Assembly (NCBI GenBank): GCA_947561715.1
Contig: OX387198.1
Span: 16,492,001-16,556,000, forward strand
DNA length: 64,000 bases
Direction: 5' to 3'
From: Ascidia mentula
Taxonomy: Eukaryota; Chordata; Ascidiacea; Phlebobranchia; Ascidiidae
Shown here one piece after another: positions 35,043-45,111 of this stretch. The translations under genes and the position numbers were made by a program. How positions within the stretch are numbered: the stretch's first letter is position 1; each line of letters opens with the position of its first letter. Under the pieces are notes generated by a model that searched no databases, had not been told where the DNA came from, and saw nothing but the letters and a program-made list of their open reading frames with translations.

Positions 35043-35774
35043 ATGAAAAGTGATCAAGACGAAAGAATACGGACACAAAGCGGAGAAAAACATTTCAAAT
35101 GCACAATTTGCGAAAAATGTTTCAGAACTGCTACGGAAGTAAAAAGCCACAGACGAACTCATACTGGAGAGAAACCCTACAAGTGCACATTTTGTTCAAA
35201 TAGATTTAGCAATGCAGGCAACCGAAATAGGCATGTACGAATTCATACTGGAGAGAAGCCTTTTCGGTGCAAATTTTGCGAAAAATGTTTCAGAACTTCT
35301 ACGGATGTCAAAATCCACAGACGAACTCATACTGGAGAAAAACCCTACAAGTGCACGATTTGCGAAAAACTATTTGCTCAAAAAGGAAATCTAAGCGCTC
35401 ATCTTCGAATTCATACTGGAGAGAAGCCTTTTCGGTGCGACATTTGCGAAAAATATTTTAGAACAGAGTCTGACGTCAAAACCCATGGACGATCACATAC
35501 TGGAGAGAAACCATACAAGTGCACATTTTGTTCAAGAGGATTTAGCAATTTAAGCAACCAAAAGAGACACGTTCGAATTCATACTGGACAGAAGCCTTTT
35601 CGATGCGATATTAGTGAAAAATCTTTCACAACAAAGTTTGAGGTCAAAATCTATAGACGATCACACACTGGAGAGAAACCATACAAGTGCACATTTTGTT
35701 CAAAAATGTTTAGCAATTCAAGCATTCGAAACAAGCACCTACTTATTCATACTAAAAAGAAGCCGTTCAAATGA
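35043..35774 (+). CDS. C2H2 zinc-finger protein 5 (8 fingers, one defective)
   Basis: The ATG (MKSDQDERIRTQ) opens a 243-residue frame with eight finger units and the tail KKKPFK. Fingers include RTATEVKSH, SNAGNRNRH, RTSTDVKIH, AQKGNLSAH, RTESDVKTH, SNLSNQKRH and SNSSIRNKH. Unit 7 (FRCDISEKSF...VKIYRRSH) has lost one zinc Cys (Ser instead) and one zinc His (Tyr instead), so it should not fold as a finger. From about 35597 the gene is part of a 2,734-bp tandem duplication, and its C-terminal part is the same as that of gene 7. Presumed nuclear DNA-binding protein. Confidence 0.78.
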   Translation: MKSDQDERIRTQSGEKHFKCTICEKCFRTATEVKSHRRTHTGEKPYKCTFCSNRFSNAGNRNRHVRIHTGEKPFRCKFCEKCFRTSTDVKIHRRTHTGEKPYKCTICEKLFAQKGNLSAHLRIHTGEKPFRCDICEKYFRTESDVKTHGRSHTGEKPYKCTFCSRGFSNLSNQKRHVRIHTGQKPFRCDISEKSFTTKFEVKIYRRSHTGEKPYKCTFCSKMFSNSSIRNKHLLIHTKKKPFK

Positions 35775-36214
35775 TATAATTTTTCAGGAATCCTGAAGAT
35801 CGAACAAACAGATTTGATCACGAACGCAATCGTCTCCATTACTTTCTCATGCACATAAATGAGATATCTATATTTGTGTCACAATGTATTTTGCATTTAG
35901 CTCTAATACATTTTGCCTTGTTTTTACCATGTTACGTACTGGAACATTCATAGATTTCAGTTCGTGCCGCACACTGATATGTCACGTCACGATTTCAAGT
36001 GTACGGCGGTATGCAGAACACCCGACACTATATTATTTCATTCTTCTAAAAAATTTGTCATTGCCTCTGTTAGGACTAATCCAATAATCTTCATTATTAG
36101 ATCCCATAATTTTTCAAGAAAGACAGACAAAACAATAAACCAAAAAAGAACCCAAAAAAGCAGCGGAATGTTCATACAGGGTTTGTGTATAGTTGTTGCA
36201 CCAAACAGTTGGTC

Positions 36215-36652
36215 ATGAAAAGTGATCAAGACGAAAGAGTACGGACACAAAGCGAAGAAAAACATTTCAAATGCACAATTTGCGAAAAATGTTTCAGAAC
36301 TGCTACGGAAGTCAAAATCCACAGTCGAACTCATACTGGAGAAAAACCTTACAAGTGCAAATTTTGTACAAAAGGATTCAGCAATATATCTAATCGAAAC
36401 CGGCACGTTCTGATTCATACTGGAGAAAAACCTTTTCGGTGCACAATTTGCAAAAAGTGTTTCAGAATTGCTACGGAAGTCAAAATCCACAGTCGAACTC
36501 ATACTGGAGAAAAACCCTACAAGAGCACAATTTGCGAAAAGTGTTTCAGAACTGCTTCGGAAGTCAAAATCCACAGTCGATTTCATACTGGAGAGAAACC
36601 CTACAAGTGCACAATTGGTAAAAAATTGTTCAGCCAAATACTGATGGATTAA
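36215..36652 (+). pseudogene. C2H2 zinc-finger fragment 6 (4 units, truncated)
   Basis: The frame starts MKSDQDERVRTQ and encodes finger units RTATEVKIH, SNISNRNRH, RIATEVKIH and RTASEVKIH. The fourth has Ser in place of its first zinc Cys (YKSTIC), and a fifth breaks off after KKLFSQI where the sequence switches to the upstream module of the next gene. An ATACAG acceptor lies before it, but there is no leader exon or donor of its own: the acceptor block is fused to the 3' flank of gene 5. It could only be expressed by read-through splicing from gene 5 or from a cryptic promoter. Probably dead. Confidence 0.65.
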
Positions 36653-37741
36653 CAGTTTCCTGGCCAGCAAAGTTTATTTAAAAACCCATCCAAAAGCGTG
36701 ACGTCACATCTTGCAATTGTTTTATACAATGACGTTTCAATGCCGTTTACCTAAACAAATGAAATATATGAGATCTTCCCCACAATCACAGTTTATACCT
36801 GATTTTTGTGGTATTCTGGCTTACATACAAATAACTTTCCCGGTATAACTCACGAAAAACATTCAACTCATACAGTTATTGAGTGAACTTTTAATTTAGT
36901 TTTACAGATAAACTGAGTTGAATTCGTGTAAGTGTAATCAATATATCAATCACAAGGTATTAAATATGACACTTTCACAAATATCAAAGTTGTTTTGTTT
37001 CCTATTTGTTTGCATGAAGTTTTTGCGCAAAGCAACAAAAAACAACGAAGAAGCAAATTACTGTCATCGCTTAAATAAACGTCAAGTAATATTATGTTGA
37101 CATTGCTATTCGAGTCAGAGGTAGGTCATTATTATATTATGCCTTGCATACCCAACCGTAATAAGTTGCACACATTTACTGTTAGTTTGTGGTATGTTGA
37201 CATTGAGTGAAGTGCAAATATAAATTATTATTACAAAATGACTTTTCAGGAAAAACATTAAAAAGCAAAAAACAGTTTAGTATTTGTGCATGCGTTACTG
37301 CGCAACATAATCAGACACATAAAGTCGTCTGATAGTCACACCAGCTACACTGATGAGACCTTTTAGGTCGAAACAGTGGCCATCTGTCTGCAGCTTACAC
37401 AATAATCAACACGATTGATAATTTCCTGTCCTACATAGCAGCAACGATTGTGGGCAAACAGAACATCAAACTGTGTGAAAAGAGTCCACTTAACTGCGTG
37501 AATGAAAGGAAATCAGCTGCAAGTATCAGACTTGTCAATCAGAATACAATTTACTTGGTTCCTGAGGCAACAAAGAATTTCTGCAAGAAAACCACTTATA
37601 AATATTTTCAATTTGCGAGATATGTGAAATTAATCTACATTTAACTGCGTGATATATTGTTATGTTGGTTTCTGAAACAAGAAAGACCGACAAAACAATA
37701 AACCAAAAACGAACCAAAAGAGCAGCGGAATATTCATACAG
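36653..37741 (+). promoter_or_regulatory. Upstream module of zinc-finger gene 7
   Basis: Conserved upstream block and leader. The donor position reads GCAAGT (from 37519) instead of GTAAGT, which would make a GC-AG intron; the acceptor ATACAG ends just before GGTTTGTGC near 37741. No leader AUG. Confidence 0.45.
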
Positions 37742-37776
37742 GGTTTGTGCATAGTTGTTGCGCCAAACAGTTAGCC

Positions 37777-38508
37777 ATGAAAAATGATCAAGACGAAAAA
37801 GTACGAACACAAAGAGGAGAAAAACATTTCAAATGCACAATTTGCGAAAAATGTTTCAAAACTGCTACGGAAGTCAAAATCCACAGTCGAACTCATACTG
37901 GAGAGAAACCTTACAAGTGCAAATTTTGTTCAAAAGGATTCAGCAATATATCTCATCGAAACCGGCACCTTCTGATTCATACTGGAGAAAAACCTTTTCG
38001 GTGCGATGTTTGCGAAAAATCTTTCAGAACTTCTATGGAAATCAAAATCCACAGACGAACTCATACTGGAGAAAAACCTTACAAATGCAAAATTTGCGAA
38101 AAATGTTTCAGAATTGCTACGGACGTCAAAATCCACAGTCGAACTCATACTGGAGAAAAACCTTACAAGTGCACATTTTGTTCACAACTGTTCAGCCATA
38201 TTGGAAGTCGAAATGCACACGCACGATCACATACTGGAGAGAAACCTTACAAGTGCACAATTTGCGAAAAATTATTCGCTCGAAAAGGAAATCTAAGAGT
38301 TCATCTTCGAATTCATTCTGGAGAGAAGCCTTTTCGATGCGATATTTGTGAAAAATCTTTCACAACAAAGTTTGAGGTCAAAATCTATAGACGATCACAC
38401 ACTGGAGAGAAACCATACAAGTGCACATTTTGTTCAAAAATGTTTAGCAATTCAAGCATTCGAAACAAGCACCTACTTATTCATACTAAAAAGAAGCCGT
38501 TCAAATGA
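37777..38508 (+). CDS. C2H2 zinc-finger protein 7 (8 fingers, one weak)
   Basis: The ATG (MKNDQDEKVRTQ) opens a 243-residue frame. Fingers: KTATEVKIH, SNISHRNRH, RTSMEIKIH, RIATDVKIH, SHIGSRNAH, ARKGNLRVH, TTKFEVKIY and SNSSIRNKH, then KKKPFK. Unit 7 keeps both Cys but has Tyr for the first zinc His (KIYRRSH). Its last two units are the same as in gene 5, and its first six are the same as in gene 9. The 5' intron, if used, has a GC donor. Presumed nuclear DNA-binding protein. Confidence 0.78.
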   Translation: MKNDQDEKVRTQRGEKHFKCTICEKCFKTATEVKIHSRTHTGEKPYKCKFCSKGFSNISHRNRHLLIHTGEKPFRCDVCEKSFRTSMEIKIHRRTHTGEKPYKCKICEKCFRIATDVKIHSRTHTGEKPYKCTFCSQLFSHIGSRNAHARSHTGEKPYKCTICEKLFARKGNLRVHLRIHSGEKPFRCDICEKSFTTKFEVKIYRRSHTGEKPYKCTFCSKMFSNSSIRNKHLLIHTKKKPFK

Positions 38509-38948
38509 TATAATTTTTCAGGAATCCTGAAGATCGAACAAACAGATTTGATCACGAACGCAATCGTCTCCATTACTTTCTCATGCACATAAATGAGATA
38601 TCTATATTTGTGTCACAATGTATTTTGCATTTAGCTCTAATACATTTTGCCTTGTTTTTACCATGTTACGTACTGGAACATTCATAGATTTCAGTTCGTG
38701 CCGCACACTGATATGTCACGTCACGATTTCAAGTGTACGGCGGTATGCAGAACACCCGACACTATATTATTTCATTCTTCTAAAAAATTTGTCATTGCCT
38801 CTGTTAGGACTAATCCAATAATCTTCATTATTAGATCCCATAATTTTTCAAGAAAGACAGACAAAACAATAAACCAAAAAAGAACCCAAAAAAGCAGCGG
38901 AATGTTCATACAGGGTTTGTGTATAGTTGTTGCACCAAACAGTTAGTC

Positions 38949-39386
38949 ATGAAAATTGATCAAGACGAAAGAGTACGAACACAAAGAGGAGAAAAACATT
39001 TCAAATGCACAATTTGCGAAAAATGTTTCAAAAATGCTACGGAAGTCAAAATCCACAGTCGAACTCATACTGGAGAAAAACCTTACAAGTGCAAATTTTG
39101 TTCAAAAGGATTCAGCAATATATCTAATCGAAACCGGCACGTTCTGATTCATACTGGAGAAAAACCTTTTCGGTGCACAATTTGCAAAAAGTGTTTCAGA
39201 ATTGCTACGGAAGTCAAAATCCACAGTCGAACTCATACTGGAGAAAAACCCTACAAGAGCACAATTTGCGAAAAGTGTTTCAGAACTGCTTCGGAAGTCA
39301 AAATCCACAGTCGATTTCATACTGGAGAGAAACCCTACAAGTGCACAATTGGTAAAAAATTGTTCAGCCAAATACTGATGGATTAA
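38949..39386 (+). pseudogene. C2H2 zinc-finger fragment 8 (duplicate of fragment 6)
   Basis: Same layout as fragment 6: four finger units, the fourth with YKSTIC (zinc Cys lost), truncated fifth. It differs in MKIDQDERVRTQ and KNATEVKIH. Like fragment 6 it has an acceptor but no leader exon. Apart from these 5' differences it is identical in protein sequence to fragment 6. Confidence 0.65.
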
Positions 39387-40475
39387 CAGTTTCCTGGCCA
39401 GCAAAGTTTATTTAAAAACCCATCCAAAAGCGTGACGTCACATCTTGCAATTGTTTTATACAATGACGTTTCAATGCCGTTTACCTAAACAAATGAAATA
39501 TATGAGATCTTCCCCACAATCACAGTTTATACCTGATTTTTGTGGTATTCTGGCTTACATACAAATAACTTTCCCGGTATAACTCACGAAAAACATTCAA
39601 CTCATACAGTTATTGAGTGAACTTTTAATTTAGTTTTACAGATAAACTGAGTTGAATTCGTGTAAGTGTAATCAATATATCAATCACAAGGTATTAAATA
39701 TGACACTTTCACAAATATCAAAGTTGTTTTGTTTCCTATTTGTTTGCATGAAGTTTTTGCGCAAAGCAACAAAAAACAACGAAGAAGCAAATTACTGTCA
39801 TCGCTTAAATAAACGTCAAGTAATATTATGTTGACATTGCTATTCGAGTCAGAGGTAGGTCATTATTATATTATGCCTTGCATACCCAACCGTAATAAGT
39901 TGCACACATTTACTGTTAGTTTGTGGTATGTTGACATTGAGTGAAGTGCAAATATAAATTATTATTACAAAATGACTTTTCAGGAAAAACATTAAAAAGC
40001 AAAAAACAGTTTAGTATTTGTGCATGCGTTACTGCGCAACATAATCAGACACATAAAGTCGTCTGATAGTCACACCAGCTACACTGATGAGACCTTTTAG
40101 GTCGAAACAGTGGCCATCTGTCTGCAGCTTACACAATAATCAACACGATTGATAATTTCCTGTCCTACATAGCAGCAACGATTGTGGGCAAACAGAACAT
40201 CAAACTGTGTGAAAAGAGTCCACTTAACTGCGTGAATGAAAGGAAATCAGCTGCAAGTATCAGACTTGTCAATCAGAATACAATTTACTTGGTTCCTGAG
40301 GCAACAAAGAATTTCTGCAAGAAAACCACTTATAAATATTTTCAATTTGCGAGATATGTGAAATTAATCTACATTTAACTGCGTGATATATTGTTATGTT
40401 GGTTTCTGAAACAAGAAAGACCGACAAAACAATAAACCAAAAACGAACCAAAAGAGCAGCGGAATATTCATACAG
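39387..40475 (+). promoter_or_regulatory. Upstream module of zinc-finger gene 9
   Basis: Duplicate of the gene 7 upstream region, again with a GCAAGT donor (from about 40253). No separate gene is present. Confidence 0.45.
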
Positions 40476-40510
40476 GGTTTGTGCATAGTTGTTGCGCCAA
40501 ACAGTTAGCC

Positions 40511-41241
40511 ATGAAAAATGATCAAGACGAAAAAGTACGAACACAAAGAGGAGAAAAACATTTCAAATGCACAATTTGCGAAAAATGTTTCAAAACTGCT
40601 ACGGAAGTCAAAATCCACAGTCGAACTCATACTGGAGAGAAACCTTACAAGTGCAAATTTTGTTCAAAAGGATTCAGCAATATATCTCATCGAAACCGGC
40701 ACCTTCTGATTCATACTGGAGAAAAACCTTTTCGGTGCGATGTTTGCGAAAAATCTTTCAGAACTTCTATGGAAATCAAAATCCACAGACGAACTCATAC
40801 TGGAGAAAAACCTTACAAATGCAAAATTTGCGAAAAATGTTTCAGAATTGCTACGGACGTCAAAATCCACAGTCGAACTCATACTGGAGAAAAACCTTAC
40901 AAGTGCACATTTTGTTCACAACTGTTCAGCCATATTGGAAGTCGAAATGCACACGCACGATCACATACTGGAGAGAAACCTTACAAGTGCACAATTTGCG
41001 AAAAATTATTCGCTCGAAAAGGAAATCTAAGAGTTCATCTTCGAATTCATTCTGGAGAGAAGCCTTTTAGGTGCGATATTTGCGAAAAATGTTTTAGAAC
41101 AAAGTCTGACGTCAAAACCCATGGACGAACCCATACTGGAGAGTAACCATACAAGTGCACTTTTTGCGAAAAACTGTTCAGCATTATAGGCAATCGAAAC
41201 AGGTACCACCTTATTCACACTAAGAAGAAGTCGTTTAAATA
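40511..41241 (+). CDS. C2H2 zinc-finger protein 9 (7 fingers, last finger lost to a stop)
   Basis: The first six fingers equal those of gene 7. The seventh is RTKSDVKTH instead of TTKFEVKIY because the duplication ends at 41064. A TAA at 41144-41146 follows HTGE and ends the protein at about 211 residues. Beyond it a further finger and tail (YKCTFCEKLFSIIGNRNR, ending KKKSFK at 41241) are still readable in frame, but that finger also has Tyr where the first zinc His is expected. The seven-finger product could still bind DNA; the lost finger shows decay at the C-terminus. Confidence 0.7.
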
Positions 41242-42510
41242 AATTAAATTATCAGGAATAGCCGGGAATACTGAAGATCGATCGAACCAAGAGATTTTAT
41301 CACGAACGGAGTCGTCTCCATTACTTTCTTATCCACATAAATAGGATGTCTAAATTTGTGTAAAAGTGTATTCTTTAATTTAGCTCTAATAAATCTTGTC
41401 TTGTCTTCACCATGTTACGTACTGGAACATTCATAGACTTCAGTTCATGTCGTACACAGATAAGCCACGACACGATTTCAAGTGCACCGCGGTATGCAGA
41501 ACACCTGACTGTATATTATTTCATTCTTCTGAAAAATTTGTCATCGCCACCGTTGGATAACTTATTAGGATTAATCCAATAATCTCCGTCATTAGATCCC
41601 ATACTTTTTTAACTGCACCAGTTAATGTTCTATATCATATTAATGAATCTTAAACGATATAATTGTTTTTGACCAAATAATTGTAATGATGTGACAAATT
41701 TCTTCAAATTTCTTCAAAACAGATTAACCCGTCGTAAATTAATTTAGTTTAAGGACGAACATTTTTTGAAAACCACACTATTATTATGACGAGTGCCAGT
41801 TTCAATGCTTTTACTCACAAATATTGAAGTCACGTACAAGACGATCCACATGCGCATATATTGTTTGGAGTAGTTTCCCAAGTGTAGGCATATAGGGCAG
41901 AAATTATGAAGTTTTGTATCACTCGTGATATCTTGATGTTTGTGGATTTAAAGTTTTGCTATACTGGTGTAGATGTTAAATGTTATCCCCATAACAGGAA
42001 ATATCTGTTAGGACCAAGCGGCCAAAGTGAATGTTGAAAGTTCTTATATCAGTATATTTCTGTTAAATAGTGTTACGTGAAAACAACACTACATCTACGT
42101 AATAAAGAATGCAGCAGTGTCTCTGGTTGCAGGTCACTAAAAAGGTATCACTTTATATGATGCGTTAATTTGGTAATTTGAGCCAAAACTTGATGAGCCT
42201 CTGTCTTTGGATCAAATGCCGGATTAAGTTGCGATGTGCGATGTGCAGTGTAGCCGAGCAAGATGATGAGCAAATTGTGTTTAGACTCATTTTAGAGCAC
42301 TTAGGGCAAAATAGGATATCACACAAATGAAACAATTGAATTACCAGTAAAAAATGTTTTAGTTATGTTGGCGAAGCTTCAAACTTAGCTGACCAGCCAA
42401 GTAGAAGCAAGAGGTGACAAGGAATTGCAGGTATCATAATGCCCAAAGTGTATTTGTTTTACCTCAAGGTATATTGTAAGTCTTTCTTCCTATGATTTTA
42501 CTTCAGTCAT
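41242..42510. other. 3' flank of zinc-finger gene 9
   Basis: Matches the 3' flank of gene 1 (9844-10850) with small indels. No gene seen. At about 42510 it switches to the duplicated MAM block. Confidence 0.45.
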
Positions 42511-43318
42511 TTTTTGTGCCAAAAGGACAGATTTTTTAAATATGATATGTTTGGCTGCAAGAGCAACATTAAATGATAACAGTCTGAACAAATAGCTTAC
42601 CCAAACCGAACTGCGATTTTTAGCAGGGTCGCCAACCTCAAATTGGCTAAACGTCCAGGTTACCCTGCACTAACCGCCCATAGGTAAAACCTAGAGCAGC
42701 ACAAGGGGTTACTATTATATTTAAAAGGTAGGACACTAATACGCATAAACAGTCTCAACTCTCTCTACACACAAGAATACAGCGTATCAAAAATCCTCCA
42801 ACAAACAACCGCCACCACATGAGATCTGCATGGTTTTGCCACTAATTTCACCCGTCGGCATTCAGTTTGTCACACGGCAACCACACAACCAAATGTACTT
42901 GGGCGTATAACAATAAACCTTAAATGAGGATAATACATAAAAATGTATGTGGGTAATAAACAACAAAAATATTTGATAACAAAAGTGAATACAGAGGTAA
43001 AGTGAATATAAAGGTATGCAGACAAAATGTGCAAACAATAAAACTACAAGTCGTTTACAACTAAACGTTACATGATAAAAACAATTGTGGTACTAATCAG
43101 GCAAAAATTGTCTGTAAAGAGTTAATTTTTAACATCTCAAATTTTAATCCGCAATGCAAATTAACGTCTTTCAAAATGAATATATATCTAAAATGCAAAA
43201 TACGAATAGTATATTTTACCAATCTAGTTTTTTGGCGATGACGTACTAGTCATCTACATAGGCGAAACTGATAATTTTTTACTAAAACGAATTTTGAGCC
43301 ATTTATTTTGTTCTTCAG
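42511..43318. repeat. Duplicated intron sequence of the reelin-MAM gene
   Basis: Closely matches 2604-3356 (intron 3 of the reelin-MAM gene), with an extra block of about 60 bp near 43060. No reelin exon is found upstream. Confidence 0.6.
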
Positions 43319-44052
43319 CGTACGTTGCATTTGTAATTTTACAGCTTACAACACTAGCTTTGAAACACATAATTTGGGAAATTGGAAAAACACCGGAGTT
43401 AGAAAGTGGATAAGGAGGTCTGGCCGCACCCCATCCGTTAACACGGGACCCAACTCTGCGGGACATGGTGACCTGATTTATGATAATGAAAGGAAATTAG
43501 TTTCACATAATTTCGTGACTTTTTTTAAACTATTTTCTCAAGTATATGAGCTGCTAATTCAGTTGCATGGTATGCATACTGGAAGCGTTTTTCGAGATTA
43601 TTTCAACTAGAACTAAAAGATTGGAGTTTACCAAACGCAGAAATACTTATTCTGTTGTTGTATCAGACGAACATATTCTGCTGAACTACTATAAAATATA
43701 TTGCTGACAGATTTTCGTTAGTTTTAAATAAACCCTCAACTTCATTTTACCAAAAAATCTTTTGAATATTTTAACATTACAAAAACTTTGTCCGAAATGT
43801 TTAGGAAGGTATTACCTTTACACTGAGACGTCGTTTATGCCACCTGGAGTCCGGTTTGTTCTGGAAACTTTCAGAGATTTAGTCGGATGTTTTTGTTTTC
43901 ACTTTCTGCAACAACACAACGTGAATAACATGAGGATGCCACATCACATATTCCGTGTGTTCGTTAATAAAGAGAAAAAGTTGGAAATTGTCAAACGAAA
44001 TACAATGTGGAAACGTTATTACGTTCAAGTGAAATCGGCCGAACCTGTGAAG
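43319..44052 (+). pseudogene. Partial copy of reelin-MAM gene (two MAM exons only)
   Basis: Exons 43319-43467 (CICNFTAYNTSFE, SGRTPSVNTGPNSAGHG) and 43805-44052 (GRYYLYTETSFMPPGVRF to VQVKSAEPVK) copy exons 4 and 5 of the gene at 912-4449, with acceptors and donors kept and frames open. There is no signal peptide, reelin domain or linker before them and no final MAM exon after them: after 44178 sequence jumps to the equivalent of 6346. It is unlikely to be a gene by itself, but the intact splice sites would let it act as a captured exon pair. Confidence 0.7.
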
Positions 44053-44204
44053 GTACACGAGTATCTTCTGCATATTCACTGTCTGTAAATGAAATAATGT
44101 GGGAGACGAAAAAATGCATGTCTTGAGACGCCCAGAAAAATATGTTGCATTCTTACCAAAATAGGGGGAATTTAACACACCGTGTCATACTTCATAATAG
44201 CTTT

Positions 44205-44550
44205 TTACTTCAAAAGGTTCACAGGCCAAGGCATTGCAGCCAATGCTGGATCAGTCACTTTTCCCGACAAATAGAAGCGAAATCTAAAAAATCAAGCCAC
44301 GGAGAGGGTTAAACTCAAGACCCTGGGCAAATCAGGCCAAACGCTCTACCAATTAAGCTACGAAAGCTAAGTTATTTTACGTGGTATATTGTGGCCAAGG
44401 TACACTGGTGCGCAAGCGCACAACTTGCCTGGCGATCTTCACATACGTAGGAGATCTCCACCACCGTAACCAGACAACGCAGAAGTGATACATTTCGCAT
44501 AGCAAGGCACAATCGCCGCACAGCGCAGGCCCTTTATATTTGTACTTTTA
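44205..44550 (-). repeat. tRNA-derived SINE, full-length copy
   Basis: Contains all segments seen in the other two copies: tail, tRNA-like region with an A-box like TAATTGGTAGAGCG at about 44290-44365 on the minus strand, the GTGGTATATTGTGGCCAAGG segment and the ACCAGACAACGC segment. Best reference for the family in this window. Confidence 0.5.
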
Positions 44551-45111
44551 ATTTAGTTTTGCGAATAAACTGAGTTGAATTTGTGTAAGTGTAATCAACA
44601 TATCAATCACAAGGCACAAATATGATACTTTCATTAAGTTTTTGCGCAAAGCAACAAAAAACAACGAAAAAGCAAATTACTCTCATCGCTTAAATAAACG
44701 AAATGTAAAATTCTATGGACATTGCTATTCGAGTCAGAGGTAGGTCATTATTATATTATGCCTTGCATACCCAACCGTAATAAGTTGCACACATTTGCTG
44801 ATAGTTTGTGGTATGTTGACATTGAGTAAAGTGCAAATATAAATTATTATCACAAAATGACATTTCAGAAAAAACATTAAAAAGCAAAAAAACAGTTTAG
44901 TATTTGTGCATGCATTACTGCGCAACATAATCAGACACAAAGTCGTCTGATAGTCACACCAGCTGCACTGATGAGATCTTTTAGGTCGAAACAGTGGCCA
45001 TCTGTCTGCAGCTTACACAACAATCAACACGATTGATAATTTCCTGTCCAACATAGCAGCAACGATTGAGGGCAAACAGAACATCAAACTGTGTAAAAAG
45101 AGTTCACTCTC
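44551..45111 (+). promoter_or_regulatory. Stranded zinc-finger upstream module
   Basis: Duplicate of 6591-7162, with the leader exon again cut by Penelope sequence. No zinc-finger frame directly follows. Confidence 0.4.

Larger units (their letters stand above)
35597..38330. repeat. 2,734-bp tandem duplication, unit 1
   Basis: Repeats at 38331-41064 with a constant offset of 2,734 bp and only a handful of differences seen. It runs from the penultimate finger of gene 5, through gene 6, to finger 6 of gene 7. Both breakpoints lie at the same place in a finger repeat (after GAGAAGCCTTTT), as expected for unequal crossing-over between two finger genes. Confidence 0.85.
38331..41064. repeat. 2,734-bp tandem duplication, unit 2
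   Basis: Second unit of the duplication described for 35597-38330. Differences from unit 1 that I noticed are a few substitutions near the start of fragment 8 (for example Ile for Ser at residue 3 and Asn for Thr in finger 1). Confidence 0.85.

Noticed and set aside
37450-37644. Coding exon in the leader (GKQNVKLCEK...)
   Set aside because: It needs a GTG start in most copies, and splicing to the finger exon is out of frame with the fingers in every copy; treated as leader/uORF.
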